Shown: positions 12,277 to 24,954 of the stretch, piece after piece
Layout: the number at the start of each line of letters is the position of its first letter
Position numbering within the stretch: position 1 is the stretch's first letter
Assembly: GCA_039619475.1 (NCBI GenBank)
Contig: CM077115.1
Coordinates: forward strand, 157,703,774-157,767,773
Direction of reading: 5' to 3'
Source: Icerya purchasi
Lineage: Eukaryota; Arthropoda; Insecta; Hemiptera; Monophlebidae
Length of the DNA stretch: 64,000 nucleotides
The notes under the pieces: model-generated
Told to the model about the DNA's origin: nothing
What the model saw: the letters and a program-made list of their open reading frames with translations, nothing else
Databases searched by the model: none
Position numbers and translations under genes: made by a program

Positions 12277-15200
12277 CAGTGCCGGATTAAGCAAGCGTGG
12301 AGCTCGTAGCAAATTCTATCGAGGGGCCCTTGATCTACCGAGTTCTTAAGTATAAAGTGGTAAAACAATAATTCAATACTCAATATGTTTATTTGCCATC
12401 TATAGGTTACAAATTATGTTAGTGTTTTAAATGGTAAAGTAAATTACAATAGGCCCCCTGTTGGCCTTTGACAAGTACAAAAAGCCAGGAGTTGAGATTG
12501 CGCTGGAAATTTAGAATAATTTTGATAAGAAACTAACATTTTAAAACTGATGATTAATAACGACGAACTTTTATTGTTTTTTAAACTTTTACAAAGTAAC
12601 TTTTCTAGATTTAATGTGGGCAAATTTAGAGTTAATACGATACGAATATCAATTTCTCTGAGCAAATCATATTCTATATTTATCAAAGAGAAATAATTCA
12701 GACGTTCTTGACTCATCGTGTTCCACCTTAATTCGTTTTTTATACGTTTCAATGTCGAAAATGAACGTTCGCCACTGACTAAAGTGATTATGAGAAACAA
12801 ATGAAAAAGCAATTTCTAAATTGGGCAAACATGATTCTAATGAATTTTCCATTAGGAATTTATAATATTGAATTTCTAGAGCTTTGTAACTGTCAATCGC
12901 AATAGCTACATCCGTTTTCAGTAGCTCGGCAAACTGCACTAATTCATCGTCTAGACTGTCTTCCAAATCATTTGCGTAAACACAATGCCATAATTGGAGT
13001 TTTTTCCAAAATCTCTTCTGCTATAATAGTAGATTTTAACTGTCGAAATATTCCGAAAACACTACTAAGTTGTTGGTATACTTTCATGCATTTATCTAAA
13101 GCAGATCTGTTATCAATAATGACAACAAACACCTCAATTTCAAACTGTTTACCAGGTTTTTCATTTTCAACAAATTCGTCAAGTATACTAGAACAGCTAA
13201 AATGGTCATACTTTGCGTTTCGCTTGCGTCGTCTTGAAGTCTGTTGCTGATATTCATGACAGTCTGTCAGATCTTTGGCTTTTGCTTCAATATCTGAAAA
13301 TTTGGATCGCATTGTTTGCAAATATCCATATAATAATTCATAAAGGGCGTACCTCTGTATTAAGGTCTATATTAGACGATTGCAGCAACGCACTAGTCGC
13401 TTGCACGCATTCTAGGATACCATTCCACGTAATTTCCATTATTCCCGTTTTCAACTTATTCATCTTTAAAACTAGTCCGGAAGCTTGATTACGACACTCT
13501 GCCTTTTAATCTATATTATTGCAAATGTCATCCAACACTTGCTTGATAGTGGTAAAACCACATAAAAGTGCCTTCATAGCATCAGCTCTGGCGGACCACC
13601 TAGTATCCGACAACCTTTTCAAAATCAGAATTTTCGAAGTAAGAGCTTTCATAAGATGTGTAGAAGCAGAAAAAAAATTATAAAGATTTTCAATAAAATC
13701 GAAAAAAAATAATGCCTCTGTACAACAGTCTGCAGCGCACTAGGCAACTAAATTTAATGAATGTGCAAGACAGGGAATGATTCTGTATACTTATAAATAT
13801 TCCTTTAATTCGTGCTTGCAGGCCGCTGTATTTTCCGCTCATGTTGCTGGCATTATCATAGCGACGTCCACGAAAATCTTTGATATCAGTGCCATTATTA
13901 CTTAAGAAATCTAGTGAACTTTGGACAAGTTGTTCAGCAGTATTTCCATGTCTAAGAACTTCACAAATCTCTCATCTGGCCCAGAAGGTAGAACATAGCG
14001 CACTATTAGAGTCAGCTGATCTACATGCGATGTATCTGGAGTAGAATCAAATGACACTGAATAGTACCTGGATCTCTTAATTTCGCAAATAATTTGATCC
14101 AGCATGTTTGATGCAATTAATTTCATAAATTCCTCGCATGTTGTTTTAGATAAATATGGCGTGTGTCTTTTTTTCGTTTATGGGCGTAAGTTTGAATATG
14201 TTGGGCCATAAAAACGTCAAATTTGGAAATTAATTCTAATAAACCTAAGTAATTCCCATTATGTGTTGAACCGATAATTTCATCACTAGCCCGAAACGCA
14301 AGACCTCATTCTGCTAAAAAATGTATTACTACAATAATTCGTTTTAAAAGCATCTGCCAATAATTTTGCTCAGTCTGAGTTCGGCTCACAAGTTGAGAAT
14401 CGACATACGCATTCTTGTTTTTGCGATTTAACAGCGAAATTATAGCTTTTCTATGCTTCAACAATTCGCATTCTTCCAATCATCGAACCCATCTTTCGAA
14501 AACCGTGCTAACTGATTAATATCTGAATCAATAACTTTGCAAACAAAACAGAAAAGTCTCCCTTTAGTTTCTGAATAGCGAAATTCATTTCTGACGTGAA
14601 TTTTAGTAGTAGGTTTAGGTTTATAATTGAAAAATGACTTTTGGCAGAATCGTGGATTAATTTCTTTTTCATACATTTTCTTTGAACTTAAAAAGTCACT
14701 GTTCATACGTTGCAGTTCGCTGCTTCCTTTCGCAATCCAATAATCTCTATCAGAGTTTGCCGATTTAGCATCCTTGCCGGAGAATGTGACGTTTGCACGC
14801 TGTCCGAGGAAGCCTGAGAAATCGAAATGATTTTCCTGGGAACTTGTCAAAAAATGTAGTCCGGAACTTATCATAATTATTATCATTATTTCTTAATTCA
14901 GACAGCGTAATCATATATCGTCATGGCGACCGAATCTGTCTCAGTATTCAGCTTATTTTAATACCAAAATAGAACATGTACTTTGAGAGTTCTTTTCGAA
15001 AAGAAAAAAAAAAACATTTATACCAGTTGAAAAAATATTTAGCTTATTTTAATACCATGATGGAAAATGTCACAATCCTTTTTAAAATTTTGAACCGGGC
15101 ACACCGCAAATTATTCGTGAACGAAATTGGTAACGATCTTACTATGTCAGGATTACGAAATGGTTATGAGAAATTTAATTGCAGGAAATCTTTCATTACA

Positions 15201-15709
15201 CTTTTATAACTTGCATAGACACACTTATTACTAGAAAATAATTTTTTGGTATATGATTGCTAAATTATAATGAAAATAATATGTATAAGTCGTACAAATA
15301 AATAGACAATTTCAACATCCTGAATCGAGCAATTTCAATTCTACTACGCATCCATACTGAGTGTCGAGTAAGAGTGCTCGTACACGTCAGACTTTTTGTA
15401 GAGCCACTTATCGGGCCGATTAAAATTCTGTACATTTATACGAGCGACTTTTTGTAGAACTTGTGCGTTTACCTTATGAAATTATGTGTTTTATTTTCGC
15501 CAACGAAATAATCGGTTACCGATTGTCTGCAATGGATTGTCTTGGTTCAAAAAGGTGTAACGTTTCATGCTTCAGTGACATCAAGTAAATTCAATATATA
15601 CCACGATTTAATAAGTTTCACTCAAAAAATTACGTTCAGGCGGAGACAGGTCTGGATACGCGGAGCCCGTAGCAATTGCTACTCTTGCTACATGGTTAAT
15701 CCGGCACTG
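12277..15709 (-). mobile_element. Full-length hAT transposon (ZMYM1-like), decayed
   Basis: The termini are inverted: CAGTGCCGGATTAA at the left and TTAATCCGGCACTG at the right. They are flanked by perfect 8-bp direct repeats GCTGTGAG at 12269-12276 and 15710-15717, the target-site size expected of hAT elements. The 3433-bp element carries a transposase on the minus strand that is broken by stops and frameshifts. The intact target duplication shows the ends are original, while the gene decay shows it is no longer autonomous. Confidence 0.93.
12444..14886 (-). pseudogene. hAT transposase, zinc finger MYM-type 1-like, broken
   Basis: Reading the minus strand from 14886 downward, the first block (142 codons to 14458) has a TTF-type zinc-finger region with RFCQKSFF, FRYSETKGRLFCFVCK and DGFDDWKNA. 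A second block (14126-13911) has the DUF4371-like YYSVSFDSTPDTSHVDQLTL and ERFVKF. Later blocks (13321-12968, 12966-12667) cover the middle. The last (12812-12444) carries the hAT dimerisation signature SGERSFSTLKRIKNELRW and QERLNYFSLINIEYD. Gaps at 14457-14127 and 13910-13322 contain stops, and a frame change lies near 12800. In active elements this enzyme cuts and rejoins DNA at the terminal repeats; this copy is a pseudogene. Confidence 0.92.
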
Positions 15710-16021
15710 GCTGTGAGTAAGACCAAAAGTGAACGAACTAAAATTTGGACCAAACATGAACTGAACGGATTGATCTGCTCGTTACCTAGGTTACTCTTGG
15801 ATTCTTCCACTGAAAAGGCGGCAATTGTTATTCTTCAAAGTTTCGATTTAATTCTCAGTTAAGTGCTTCGACGTAGAGTAATCACATGTGAAATACAAAC
15901 GGACGCTTAATCGCATTTTCAACAGTATTTATTTTTTTACATTTTAAACTGGCTGTGTTTTATTTTTTGGCCTTTAATGCGAACTACACCGAATAGACAT
16001 TTTTTGGTAAAACTTTACTCG

Positions 16022-16898
16022 ACCGCCGCCAGTTCAGTCTGCTTTTTTCCTTCATACTAATTTTAGTTCATACATCGTTTCTAGTTCAGTATTTTTTCTA
16101 ATAGAAATATATTAGAAATATTAAATAGAGACTAGTAATATATTTATCTTGTTGACCTAGGTAGGTTTGGTTTGGTAGCTGGTTTATTTTCTTTTTATGA
16201 TTTAATGGCTGCCACTTTCTACTACTCACGTCCGACTCTTCTGCTTTTATTATATATTCTCTCATTTGAATTTATTTCATCCTCTAAAGTCCGAATTATT
16301 TCATATCTTAAATTCCCTTTGGGAAGTACGTATTTTTCTTTTATTTTTGACACACCTTTTATATTTATATTTATTTTTTTCTGTTGAAATTTGTTGACGT
16401 TTTTCCCTTTTTTTTTTACGTTTTTCAACATCGCTATGCAGCTCGAATTATGCGATTTTTCACGTAAACTTTTATTTCGAGAGGCTTACAGATATTCTGA
16501 AGAATTAAGTTTTTAATTTTTATATGAGACATCAAATTCTTCCTTATTTCAGGATCATTTTTATTTACTTTCTACTTTTTTTTAAATTTATTTATTTTTT
16601 AATCAATTTTTTGCTTCTTATTTTTATTTATTTCTTTTTACGTCCTAGCGAAACCGTCACAAAAATTTGTCCTACATATTAAGGTATTTTTTTTTAATTT
16701 TTTTTAAAATTTTTTTTACGTTATGTTACCGTTAATTTTAAAATGTCCTCTTCTTCATTCGTATGTCTCGTGGTTATTTAGATTTCAGCTTGTTCGTTTA
16801 ATGTTGTTTTTCAATTTTGAATTAGTTCGTATTTTTCACAGTGGAAAATACCATTAAATGAACGGACTAAAATTTTGACAAAAATGAACTGGCGGCAC
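16022..16898. repeat. MITE-like element, second copy of the interrupted repeat
   Basis: The left end is GCCGCCAGTTCAG followed by CATACTAATTTTAGTTCATAC. The right end is AATGAACGGACTAAAATTTT then ATGAACTGGCGGCACTG, about the reverse complement. The interior (about 0.8 kb) is T-rich without a recognised gene. Target duplications are not clear. Confidence 0.4.
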
Positions 16899-17404
16899 TG
16901 ATGTAAACGCTTACTCATTTTTTTCTTTTAGAACGTAATTTCAGAATAGATTAGTCAGCAGCGGACACCAGCACCCACAGTAAAGTCCTATGTACAATGT
17001 TGTCGTTGTTTAGTTCAACCGTTATATACGAAGAATTGTTGATAAATATAAAATATATCTTGCTGAAAAATTAAAAAACATACAAATTTGTAATTTTTGG
17101 GTTTTAAAATACTTAAAATTTAATGTAAATAATTTTTGTAAATTATGTTAACAATTACGTATATGAGTAATGAAAATGTCTATTGCTTCACGATTTTATG
17201 TATGATCCTTGCGCAGGGATCAGGCTAGTCTTCTTTGTATCGTTCCAACTTTAGTGTATGTATTTTTGAAAAATTTTTACAAAACAAAGAAAAAATTTAA
17301 CGATTACGTGTATCAAGAAACGTAATAAAAATGTGCATCAATGCTTCACGATTTTACATATCACCCTTGTGTTAATCGCTGTATCGTTCCAATATTAATA
17401 TACG

Positions 17405-17445
17405 TATTTTTGAATAATTGGGTAACGTCCTTAGCCAACATGCTC

Positions 17446-17475
<30 letters not shown>
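17405..17475 (+). repeat. LINE 3' end with poly(A)
   Basis: GGGTAACGTCCTTAGCCAAC followed by ATGCTC and a long A run matches the 3' ends of LINE pieces at about 22400-22440 and 45537-45570. Only the tail was retained, as expected of a 5'-truncated insertion. Confidence 0.6.
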
Positions 17476-17478
<3 letters not shown>

Positions 17479-17706
17479 ATAATAGTTGTAAAAATTTTAA
17501 TTAAACTTTAAAATGTAAGATACAATTTTAAAATAATCAGTGTAATTATTTATTATTGTTTTTAAAACAGTTATTATTCAATTCTTTTTTTACTTTAAAA
17601 ATGCTACGTTACTGTTTCAAAAACATTTACGAAATTCTTTACTAACAAAAAAATTGTTATTTTAATTTAAATTTAAATTGCAAATTTTAAAACCATGTAT
17701 CTGAAC

Positions 17707-17916
17707 AGAGGCCCGGATTAAGTGTGTGATAGGCCCAAGACCACGGAATATTAGGGGCCCTTCTTTTCGGAAGTGACAAAATTATCAGTTTTATAGAAAA
17801 ACTAAATTTTCTTTAATTTAATTATATTATTTTGAATTTACGAATTAATATATAATTATTAATGTAAACAAAACTAAATATCATATAGAGATAATGAGTA
17901 GAATTTTCGATGACAA

Positions 17917-17967
<51 letters not shown>

Positions 17968-18403
17968 ATTTTAAACAATGAATTTTTCAGCAAATTTTAA
18001 CTAAAGATTTGCATAAAAGGATAGTGTGTGTGCGTGTGTTGCGAGTGTACACATACACACGAATTCATACAGACATTTCCTAAAAACGTCGTTTCCGACT
18101 CGTTATACCTGAAAACAAATTTCTGGTATGTTTTTACGAAACTCGAAATTTTACTTTTAAGAAAAGTTTCCTCCTCTGGCAGGAAATAAAAATGGATACA
18201 AAATTGTTAACGAACAAATGTATTAAAAAATGCACTCGGTTCTTGTAAAGTTAATTTTATTTATTTAAAAAAAAGTTGATGTATTTTTGACAAATGATAG
18301 ATTAATGTTTTATTACATGTCGGAAGTGGGTGTCTCTTGAGGGCTCCTTTATAAGGTGGAGCCCGGGGCTGCAGCCCCCCCCGCGCCACCTAAATCCAGG
18401 CCT
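17707..18403. mobile_element. Non-autonomous hAT-like element
   Basis: The left end AGAGGCCCGGATTAAG and the right end CTAAATCCAGGCCT are near-inverted. CTGAAC occurs directly outside both ends (17701-17706 and 18406-18411), a likely eroded target duplication. Internal GGGGCCCTTCTT and the G+C-rich right end recall the hAT element at 12277. There is no transposase, and an AT microsatellite sits inside. Confidence 0.6.
17917..17961. repeat. (AT)n microsatellite
   Basis: Uninterrupted alternating AT of about 45 bp lies inside the hAT-like element. Confidence 0.9.
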
Positions 18404-18411
18404 GCCTGAAC

Positions 18412-19277
18412 CTGTTAAAAGGTCGTACGTTATGTCTGCGATTGATTGGTTATTTTTTGGTGCCATTTGTTACTATTTGACCGGCCATTTGCGCTACAAT
18501 AGAACGTAAACCTGTTCTAATAGTTTCCATCTTTCTTTCGTCCGTTGCATGTTCCACAATTTCCGGATTTTGCTACTTCTTTTTTTTTATATATCTTTTT
18601 GTCCAATTCCTGTTTTTCTGGGTTTTCCTGTTTTTATGTCTTCGCTGAGTTTTTTTAGATTTTTCGCCGTTATATCGAAAATGAGTTATGCGACACGCCA
18701 TGTAACCCCATATTTTATCAACTGATTAGATTTACGGAAGAAGAAATTATTCAGTTATATATTCGCTATCATATTCTTCCGAATTAACCGGTCCTACTTT
18801 CTTCAGTTTATTACGCGATTTAAATTTTTTTGACAAAATATCTGCCCTAAATGTAATGCGTTCTTCGGATTCTTGTTCAGCTCGGCAGCCGTCAGACTCT
18901 AAATGCTCCATCTGCAACGGTAACCTTTCTTGCTTAATTAAACTACTTTTATTACCATCCTAAGTTTGCCAGCAGTCGAAAGCGATGTAACGTTGGTTAT
19001 AATGAGTTATTATATAGAATGTCTTTTTCCTTTTTATTACGCTGTTCGTAATGATATTAATTATTAGGGGCATTTTTCTCATCCTCAGATGTCTTACTTT
19101 TTTCGTTTGTCATCTCGTCTAATTGATGTCTTTTTGGCTAAATTACACTACTGCAAAAGACGATGGTTTACGTACTTTTAACCCTGTAATATATTTAGTC
19201 TGCCTCAATTTACTGATTTTCAAAGTATTTTCTGTTCCAGCTATATTATTCTTCTAAAAGCAAATACAGTCGTTAGC
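18412..19277. other. Non-coding, no recognised feature
   Basis: T-rich sequence; no domain or repeat boundary is recognised. Confidence 0.4.
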
Positions 19278-20600
19278 TTGGTTAAAGTTCTTGTCTTTGA
19301 TCTTAAGCCGTTTCTTCGTTTTTGTCCGTACTTAATTAAATCAATCAGCGAACGAGAACGAGAGTCATCTTTGTTCAGGAAGCATCGCAGTAAGTCTTCG
19401 TACATTCTATTTATAAGTCATCTGCAGAAACATTTTCCATTGTCTCCTTTTGCCAACTTCATTCTACCGGATCTTCCTTTGCTTCAGAATTTTAGCTGAC
19501 TTCGCGCGTGATTTGCTCGTTTCCGCATTCAGTACCACGCTTTCCTTTCTCTTAAATCTACAGGTTGCGTAAATACTATTTCTTTTTCTTTACCACATTT
19601 ACGTCACTTTTATTTCCTCCTTTGGAGGTCTTTCCAAGTTCATTATTGTTTCGGATTCTTCAAGCGTTCTTTTAGCGCTTTTTGTCTTCACCGTTTCTCT
19701 CTCTCCTTCCACTGATGCCTCATCTATTCTATTCGTTCTGATCTATCCTTTTCACAGTGTGTACTTAGATATTGACTTTCTTTCCCGGTCACTGAAGCAG
19801 TGATGGAAAAGTAGCGATCTACCCTCTGCCAGATCTGCAACTTCTAACGAGCGTTTTATTACCAGAATTCCATCACACAATATTCTTTTTCTATCTAATT
19901 CTTGCCATCTTGAGCTATGGGTACTCCGTTTATATTTCGCTTTTCGCTAATTATCTATTGCTTAATCTTGTTCCCACTTCTCATCCTTGGTTTTATTACA
20001 CCCCTCGTATGCGTCAGTCCATGGTTACTAAACTATCGCGCCTTCGTTTCTCGAACATTCTCCTACCTTTTTTATCTAAATCGCTTTTCGCTACATCTCC
20101 CTTTTGTCCATTGCATCTGAAGGTTCTTATCATGTTTATGACACAGATCATATGTTTTTCGAATGATCCCGTACGCGTTATTTACTTTATTCTCATCTTT
20201 TAAAACTCTGTCTTCGTTCTTTCTCTGTCCATTCTTTCGATTGTTCCTGTGCTGGAAGTATCCAAACTTTTGTTCTCGCTTATGTCTTGGTGCCTTAGGA
20301 TTTTCTCCAATTGCTGCAGTGTGCTCTGAATCTTGCATACTTCTGCCTATCTGTAAATCTTTACTTGAGGATCGCTTTGTTATAAAGCGCCTTTCTATCA
20401 GCTCTTTCCAACTCATTTCATCTTATCTTTACATTTTGGGAATTGGTGCTTCTTTCCTCTAAGAACTTCTATATTTTCTCATGTCTCTAAATCCCTTTTT
20501 CAGTTTTCTTCCTTTATTTGTTCAAACAGTAAACTTTCTTCATTCTTATTTTGTGCCTCTTGGCATTAAAAAAAAAGCAAAAAAAAACCTCAATAAAATT
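19278..20600 (+). pseudogene. LINE ORF2 3' part: RNase H region and zinc-finger tail
   Basis: Broken frames on the + strand contain IIVSDSSSVLLALFVF (near 19635-19690), typical of the central part of LINE RNase H domains. Around 19910-20110 comes a segment parallel to the LINE at 47009 (HPWFYY, RMRQSMVTKLSRLRF, and LPF before the Ser/Pro-rich stretch). Then DTDHMFFE followed by LLYSHLLKL (about 20140-20200) corresponds to the tail. Several stops and frameshifts are present. The end is A-rich near 20570-20590. The sense strand is strongly pyrimidine-rich, like the other members of this lineage here. Confidence 0.65.
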
Positions 20601-20806
20601 CCGTTTTTAGATATTTTGCAATTCACCGAATCTGGGTTTTCCCCCCTATATGCTATTTTCATAACTCTTTCAAGTTGTCGTTAACCGAATTCAGTCATAT
20701 AATAAACTCCGACTTCTTTCGTCTTTTACTATTTTTAATGATGTTTGACGAATGGAGAGACTGTTGATGTTGCCTCCATAATAGTTTTTGTCCTCTCCTA
20801 AAAGCT

Positions 20807-21430
20807 TTGAACTGTCTCCTTTTTTTTTTTTTTTTTTTTTTTTTTACAGCCGAATCATATACAACTTTTCGATCAACTATTTTCATTCCATTTTTCTTCC
20901 ATGACAATAAATTGCTTGTTTGTTCCGATTCCAGGAGCGGTCTGTTAGCTATTCCTTCTTCTCATCCGCCACAATCTACTAACCATATAATTTTCTCTGT
21001 ACTTTATCGGCCGCTTATCCTGAGCTTTTTTCATTCAAATGGACCTTTTTTTGGATATTTAGTTATCACTGCAGGCAACAATGCAGTTGGCTCATTGGCA
21101 TGTTTAGCTTCTGTCAACGGTCGATTTATTAATAAATTCGTAGCCTATAATATATATATTTTTTCAAAACACATTCACTCTAAAATATGAACTGAGATTT
21201 ATTTTTCTTCCTTTTTTAGTCCTCACTCCTTTAATCATCAAATTCAACCTTCTTTGCAACCTTAGTTCCTCTCTTTTCCTTATCCCAGTTGTGCCATTAT
21301 TTCTTCTATAATACGTTTTCGTCTCAATCACGCACTTCTATTCTCTTCTCTTTTTTTTTGAACATCCATTGTTACACTCCTCTACTGTGTTCTTCACCCT
21401 GCAGATTATAAGTATATTATTTTTAAATGA
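20807..21430 (+). pseudogene. LINE RNase H domain and tail fragment
   Basis: An open stretch of 127 codons includes LLVCSDSRSGLLAI (RNase H central motif), then ITAGNNAVGSLACLAS, corresponding to the G-N-E/x-x-D-x-L-A part of RNase H. After a frame change come IIRFRLNHALL and FFEHPLLH, corresponding to the R-L-R-x-N-H and F-F-E-C-P motifs of the LINE C-terminus. It follows a second LINE fragment in the same orientation. A T26 run at 20820 marks either degradation or an insertion junction. Confidence 0.65.
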
Positions 21431-21589
21431 CATTAATGTTTATCAGAATCATTGACAGAAACCGTATTAAATATTCCTGATGTTTCCATACGAAAAAGAC
21501 TATCACGCTCTTCTACGCTTATTCAAAATGGTTTCTAAATTATTGTTTTGAAATTCGAATATGGTGCGAACTCGAAAAAGTTAATATTC

Positions 21590-21795
21590 TTTAGCAATTA
21601 TCATAATATCACCTTAAGCTGTATATTTTACTGTAAAATATATCGTACTTTAACGAATAACTATTTTTTTTATTCTTTACAGTGTTTTTATTAATTTTAC
21701 AGAGTAAATTTTGTAGGGAGTAATTCTTTTTTTTGAAACTATTTAATTTCACCATTTTTAGTGCAAACATTTTTCAACGATAATTTGGATAACCT
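21590..21795 (+). repeat. Degraded relative of the 2641-3046 foldback arm
   Basis: AATATCACCTTAAG near 21605 and GGGAGTAATTCTTTTTTT near 21716, followed by TTTTTAGTGCA near 21756, occur in the same order and similar spacing as in the right arm of the foldback at 2641-3046. Confidence 0.45.
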
Positions 21796-22189
21796 AAAAT
21801 GCTCTGCCACATTCTGAATTTTATATAGTTGGATATTGGTTTTAGAATATTTCGCTCAAATTCGGTCGGTAATAAGTTTGTAAATCACGCCAGGGGGTTT
21901 CAAATTCGTAATTTTTATTGGAATCGATATTTGTTTAAAGTAATGTTGCTACTAAGCTGCCACATTCATCGCTCCTTTAATTTTAATATTTGAAGTATTC
22001 ACATTTTTCTCATATTCTAATGAAAATGTTCCGACTAATTTTTGTCTGGCTATATTAAGTAAAGAATGTGTATTTTTAAGTGGATACTCTTTTTTTTTAA
22101 CGTTTATTTTATTCGCTACTGATTGTGAGTAATTAACCAATACTTATTTGTAATTATATGGAACCATCACTGACCGGCATAATTTCTAA
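21796..22189. other. Non-coding, no recognised feature
   Basis: A+T-rich with no recognised motif. The ORF-length stretches are low-complexity. Confidence 0.4.
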
Positions 22190-22460
22190 TAAACAAAGAC
22201 CCTTCGGTGCTCAATTATACTTGCGATACGAATCAGGTCTTCTTCGAATGTCCCTTTATTTCCTCCGAACGTGCTACTCTGTATTCTAATCTTCTGCGCT
22301 TTGGCCTTCCTACTCCTTACAGTGTCCACTCCATTCTTGCATTCCCCCTTCTTTATCTCCTCAATTTCTAATCTTTTCCTTATATAATGTACAATTCTTT
22401 GCGTTGGGTAAGTTCCACTGTTGACGTGCTCAAAAAAAAAAAAAAAATAAAATAAAAAAA
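22190..22460 (+). pseudogene. LINE C-terminus and 3' end
   Basis: The frame CDTNQVFFECPFISS then LYSNLLRFGLPTPY ends at a TAA at 22369-22371. This is the tail Cys/His motif of the I-like LINE family, better preserved than most copies here. The 3' UTR ends TTGACGTGCTC followed by an A-rich run (22432-22460). It closely resembles the copy at 33070-33320, so both come from one subfamily. Confidence 0.75.
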
Positions 22461-22582
22461 AAATAGTATCACTAGAATCGGTATACACACGGCTTTAAAA
22501 GTTATATATGCAGTAATAGAGATGCGTAATATTGTACATTACGCTATGGCGGTTTTAAATTCATTTTCTTCATTCGAATCTA

Positions 22583-22647
22583 TATACATACATATACATA
22601 TACATATATACATATACATACACATATACATATATATATATATATAT
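22583..22647. repeat. (TA/CA)n microsatellite
   Basis: Alternating CATATA and TATATA units directly abut the 5' end of the next repeat family. Confidence 0.85.
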
Positions 22648-22648
22648 T

Positions 22649-23052
22649 AATTACAATGTAATTCTTAGGCTACCCCCCATTCGAAAAAATGTCCCAGAAA
22701 AATGTCTCAAAAAAATGTCCCAGAAAAATGTCCCAAAAAATGTCCCAGAAAAATGTCCCAATTTTATGTAACGTTTGTTATATTTTGTAGGATTTTTGTT
22801 ATTGTTATTTAAAAAATGTCACAATTTTATGTAATGAAATATGTAACGAAAAAATGTCTTAATTTTATATAACGGAAGTTAAATGTTAGAATTGGATTTT
22901 TGTGGTTATGTTATTTTTTGTGTGTGTTGATGCCAGTAAGAATTACGTTGTAAATTTTGATCATTTTATACAAAGTATAGAAGAGAAAGAGACAGAAATG
23001 AAAGCTAGAGGGGTCAAGGGGCACAGCCCCTTGCGAGGCCAAAATGACCGAG
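22649..23052 (+). mobile_element. Non-autonomous repeat, tandem copy A
   Basis: It begins AATTACAATGTAATTC, contains a G-free tract of repeated AAAAATGTCCCA units and an internal inverted match to the start (AATTACGTTGTAA), and ends with two small hairpins, AAGGGGCACAGCCCCTT and GGCCAAAATGACC. Both sides are flanked by TATATA. The end hairpins and subterminal inverted repeats suggest a Helitron/Helentron-type non-autonomous element; this is inference. Copy B follows immediately. Confidence 0.7.
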
Positions 23053-23065
23053 TTTTATATATATT

Positions 23066-23455
23066 AATTACAACGTAATTCTTAGGCTACCCCCCATTCG
23101 AAAAAATGTCCCAATTTTATGTAACGCTAAATGTCCCAAAAAAATGTCCCAATTTTATGTAACGTTTGTTATATTTTGTAGGATTTTTGTTATTGTTATT
23201 TAAAAAATGTGACAATTTTATGTAATGAAATATTTAACGAAAAATGTAACGAAAAAATGTCTTAATTTTGTATAACGGAAGTTAAATGTTAGAATAGGAT
23301 TTTTGTGGTTATGTTATTTTTTGTGTGTGTTGATGCCAGTAAGAATTACGTTGTAAATTTTGATCATTTTATACAAAGTATAGAAGAGAAAGAGACAGAA
23401 ATGAAAGCAAGGGGGGTCAAGGGGCACAGCCCCTTGCGAGGCCAAAATGGCCGAG
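23066..23455 (+). mobile_element. Non-autonomous repeat, tandem copy B
   Basis: This is a near-identical direct repeat of the preceding 0.4 kb, starting AATTACAACGTAATTC and ending GGCCAAAATGGCCGAGT before a TA run. It differs from copy A mainly by the number of AAAAATGTCCC units. An inverted copy is at 29850-30227. Open frames crossing it are incidental. Confidence 0.8.
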
Positions 23456-24954
23456 TATATATATATATATTATCCGTAGTAAATAACACTAATAATAATA
23501 TTTTAACCCGATCGATCGTGTTTGGTTATACTAATAAAAATCCCTCTAAAGAGAGGTCCCTGTTTTCACGTTATTTGATGTCTACTCCGTCTGTTTACCA
23601 ATACTCATTGTCACTCACATAGTACTACTACGAGTGTATGCTTTGCAATGAATAAAGAACCATTAAAATCAACCTAGATAATCAAAAGTTACACGCGAGG
23701 CGGCAAACATTTTTCCTAAAGGGGAGTTTACACCGTGCACTGCGTATATCTATCTGGGCTATCGTGGTGCATAAACCTTAGGTTCATTAAACTGCTGTTC
23801 AGACTAGTAGACTGAATGAATTGCTGCAGATTGGTCGCAACGGGCAATTGAAGCAAGGTTTGGAAGTTTTTAGATAAGCGATATTGACTCTCTATCACGC
23901 TAACCGACAGTAAATTATCGGGAGGAACGAAAATTATATCACGACAGAGATAATCTCGTGTTGAAATAAAACGAGTACTCGTTTTAATCTCGCTCTTTTT
24001 TATTATTTCTTATTTACAGACGACCGATTACTGGCCACTAATTGTAAGTTCATTTGCGTTTTGCGATTTGGTTGTTATACATGATAAATAATACACCAAT
24101 GGCCGTGAAGAATTTTAAGTTTCCTTCTTCCTTTAAGGGTCATTGTAATGTATTATTTGATAATTTATAAATGTTCCATCGATTTTCGTATTTTTCACAC
24201 TCCAACAGTATCGTGATTTATTGTTATTTGAAGGTTGCGTGCAGGCTGTTTGGTGGTTTGGTGGAAGGTTTGCACTTAATAAGTGCTGTGATGTGAGCAA
24301 GGTATGGCACGTAATCTCGTTTTGTTATTTTTTTGCTTCATTTTTTTTTTGTTGTCCTGTTGTTATTCAGCGTCTCAGTTTTGGCTTAATCTGATTAAGA
24401 GATGGTCACATGATTTTTCTAGTATTTTTTTTATTACGTTAGAAATTTCGTTTCCCTTTCTTCGGAAAACGATGTTCAATACCTGTTCGACAGTAACTAC
24501 CGTAATCATAAACTGTACAATAAACCTCACATTAACGAAAAAAATATTATAACGCCAAAAGGGAGAAATTAAGGTGTATCACTAAACCACGTTTACAATC
24601 AAATATGCCGGAGGATGGAGCTTGCTAGTGACCGACCCCTCTACTGTGTATTTTAGTTACCAGTTGATAAAAGTCCGGTTAGAAATCGAACAGATAAAGA
24701 AAGATAGAAAACAAAGATGAGTAGAGAAAGCGCAAAAAAAAACAAAACACAGGAAAATCAAGTTCCGGAAATTGGTTATAGAAAAAACACTGAGTTCAGG
24801 TCTCGATTGGCATCGCAGGAAAATATTCAGTCAGCATGGCATTGTCTATAATGGTAGTGGTGAAGTGGCGAAGAAAATGAACCGTGGTTGAAGCGAAGTC
24901 AACATATTGATCGATCGACAATGCAGGAGTGATTGTGGAACCGAGTAAAAGGTA
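23456..24954. other. Non-coding, no recognised feature
   Basis: I see no domain, RNA gene or element boundary. The 82-codon open stretch at 24304-24552 is hydrophobic and unsupported. Confidence 0.4.

Larger units (their letters stand above)
12190..15765. repeat. Older MITE-like repeat interrupted by the hAT element
   Basis: The left flank of the hAT insertion (12195-12240) reads GCGCCAGTTTTATTTTTGG then GAAATTTTACTTCGG. The right flank (15723-15762) reads GTGAACGAACTAAAATTTGG then ACATGAACTG, which is close to its reverse complement. The same ends occur at about 16022 and 16898. This suggests a short inverted-repeat element was already present when the hAT element landed inside it. Confidence 0.5.

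Noticed and set aside
20072..20416. 114-codon minus-strand open frame with many basic residues
   Set aside because: It lies antisense to a LINE C-terminal fragment with recognisable motifs, so it is a shadow.
22670..22760. Repeated ATGTCCCA units considered as a CRISPR-like array
   Set aside because: Units are contiguous without unique spacers, and the sequence context is a eukaryotic repeat family.
23305..23622. 105-codon + strand frame and the matching minus-strand frame at 29795-30001
   Set aside because: Both run through copies of the non-autonomous repeat family and end in unrelated flanks.
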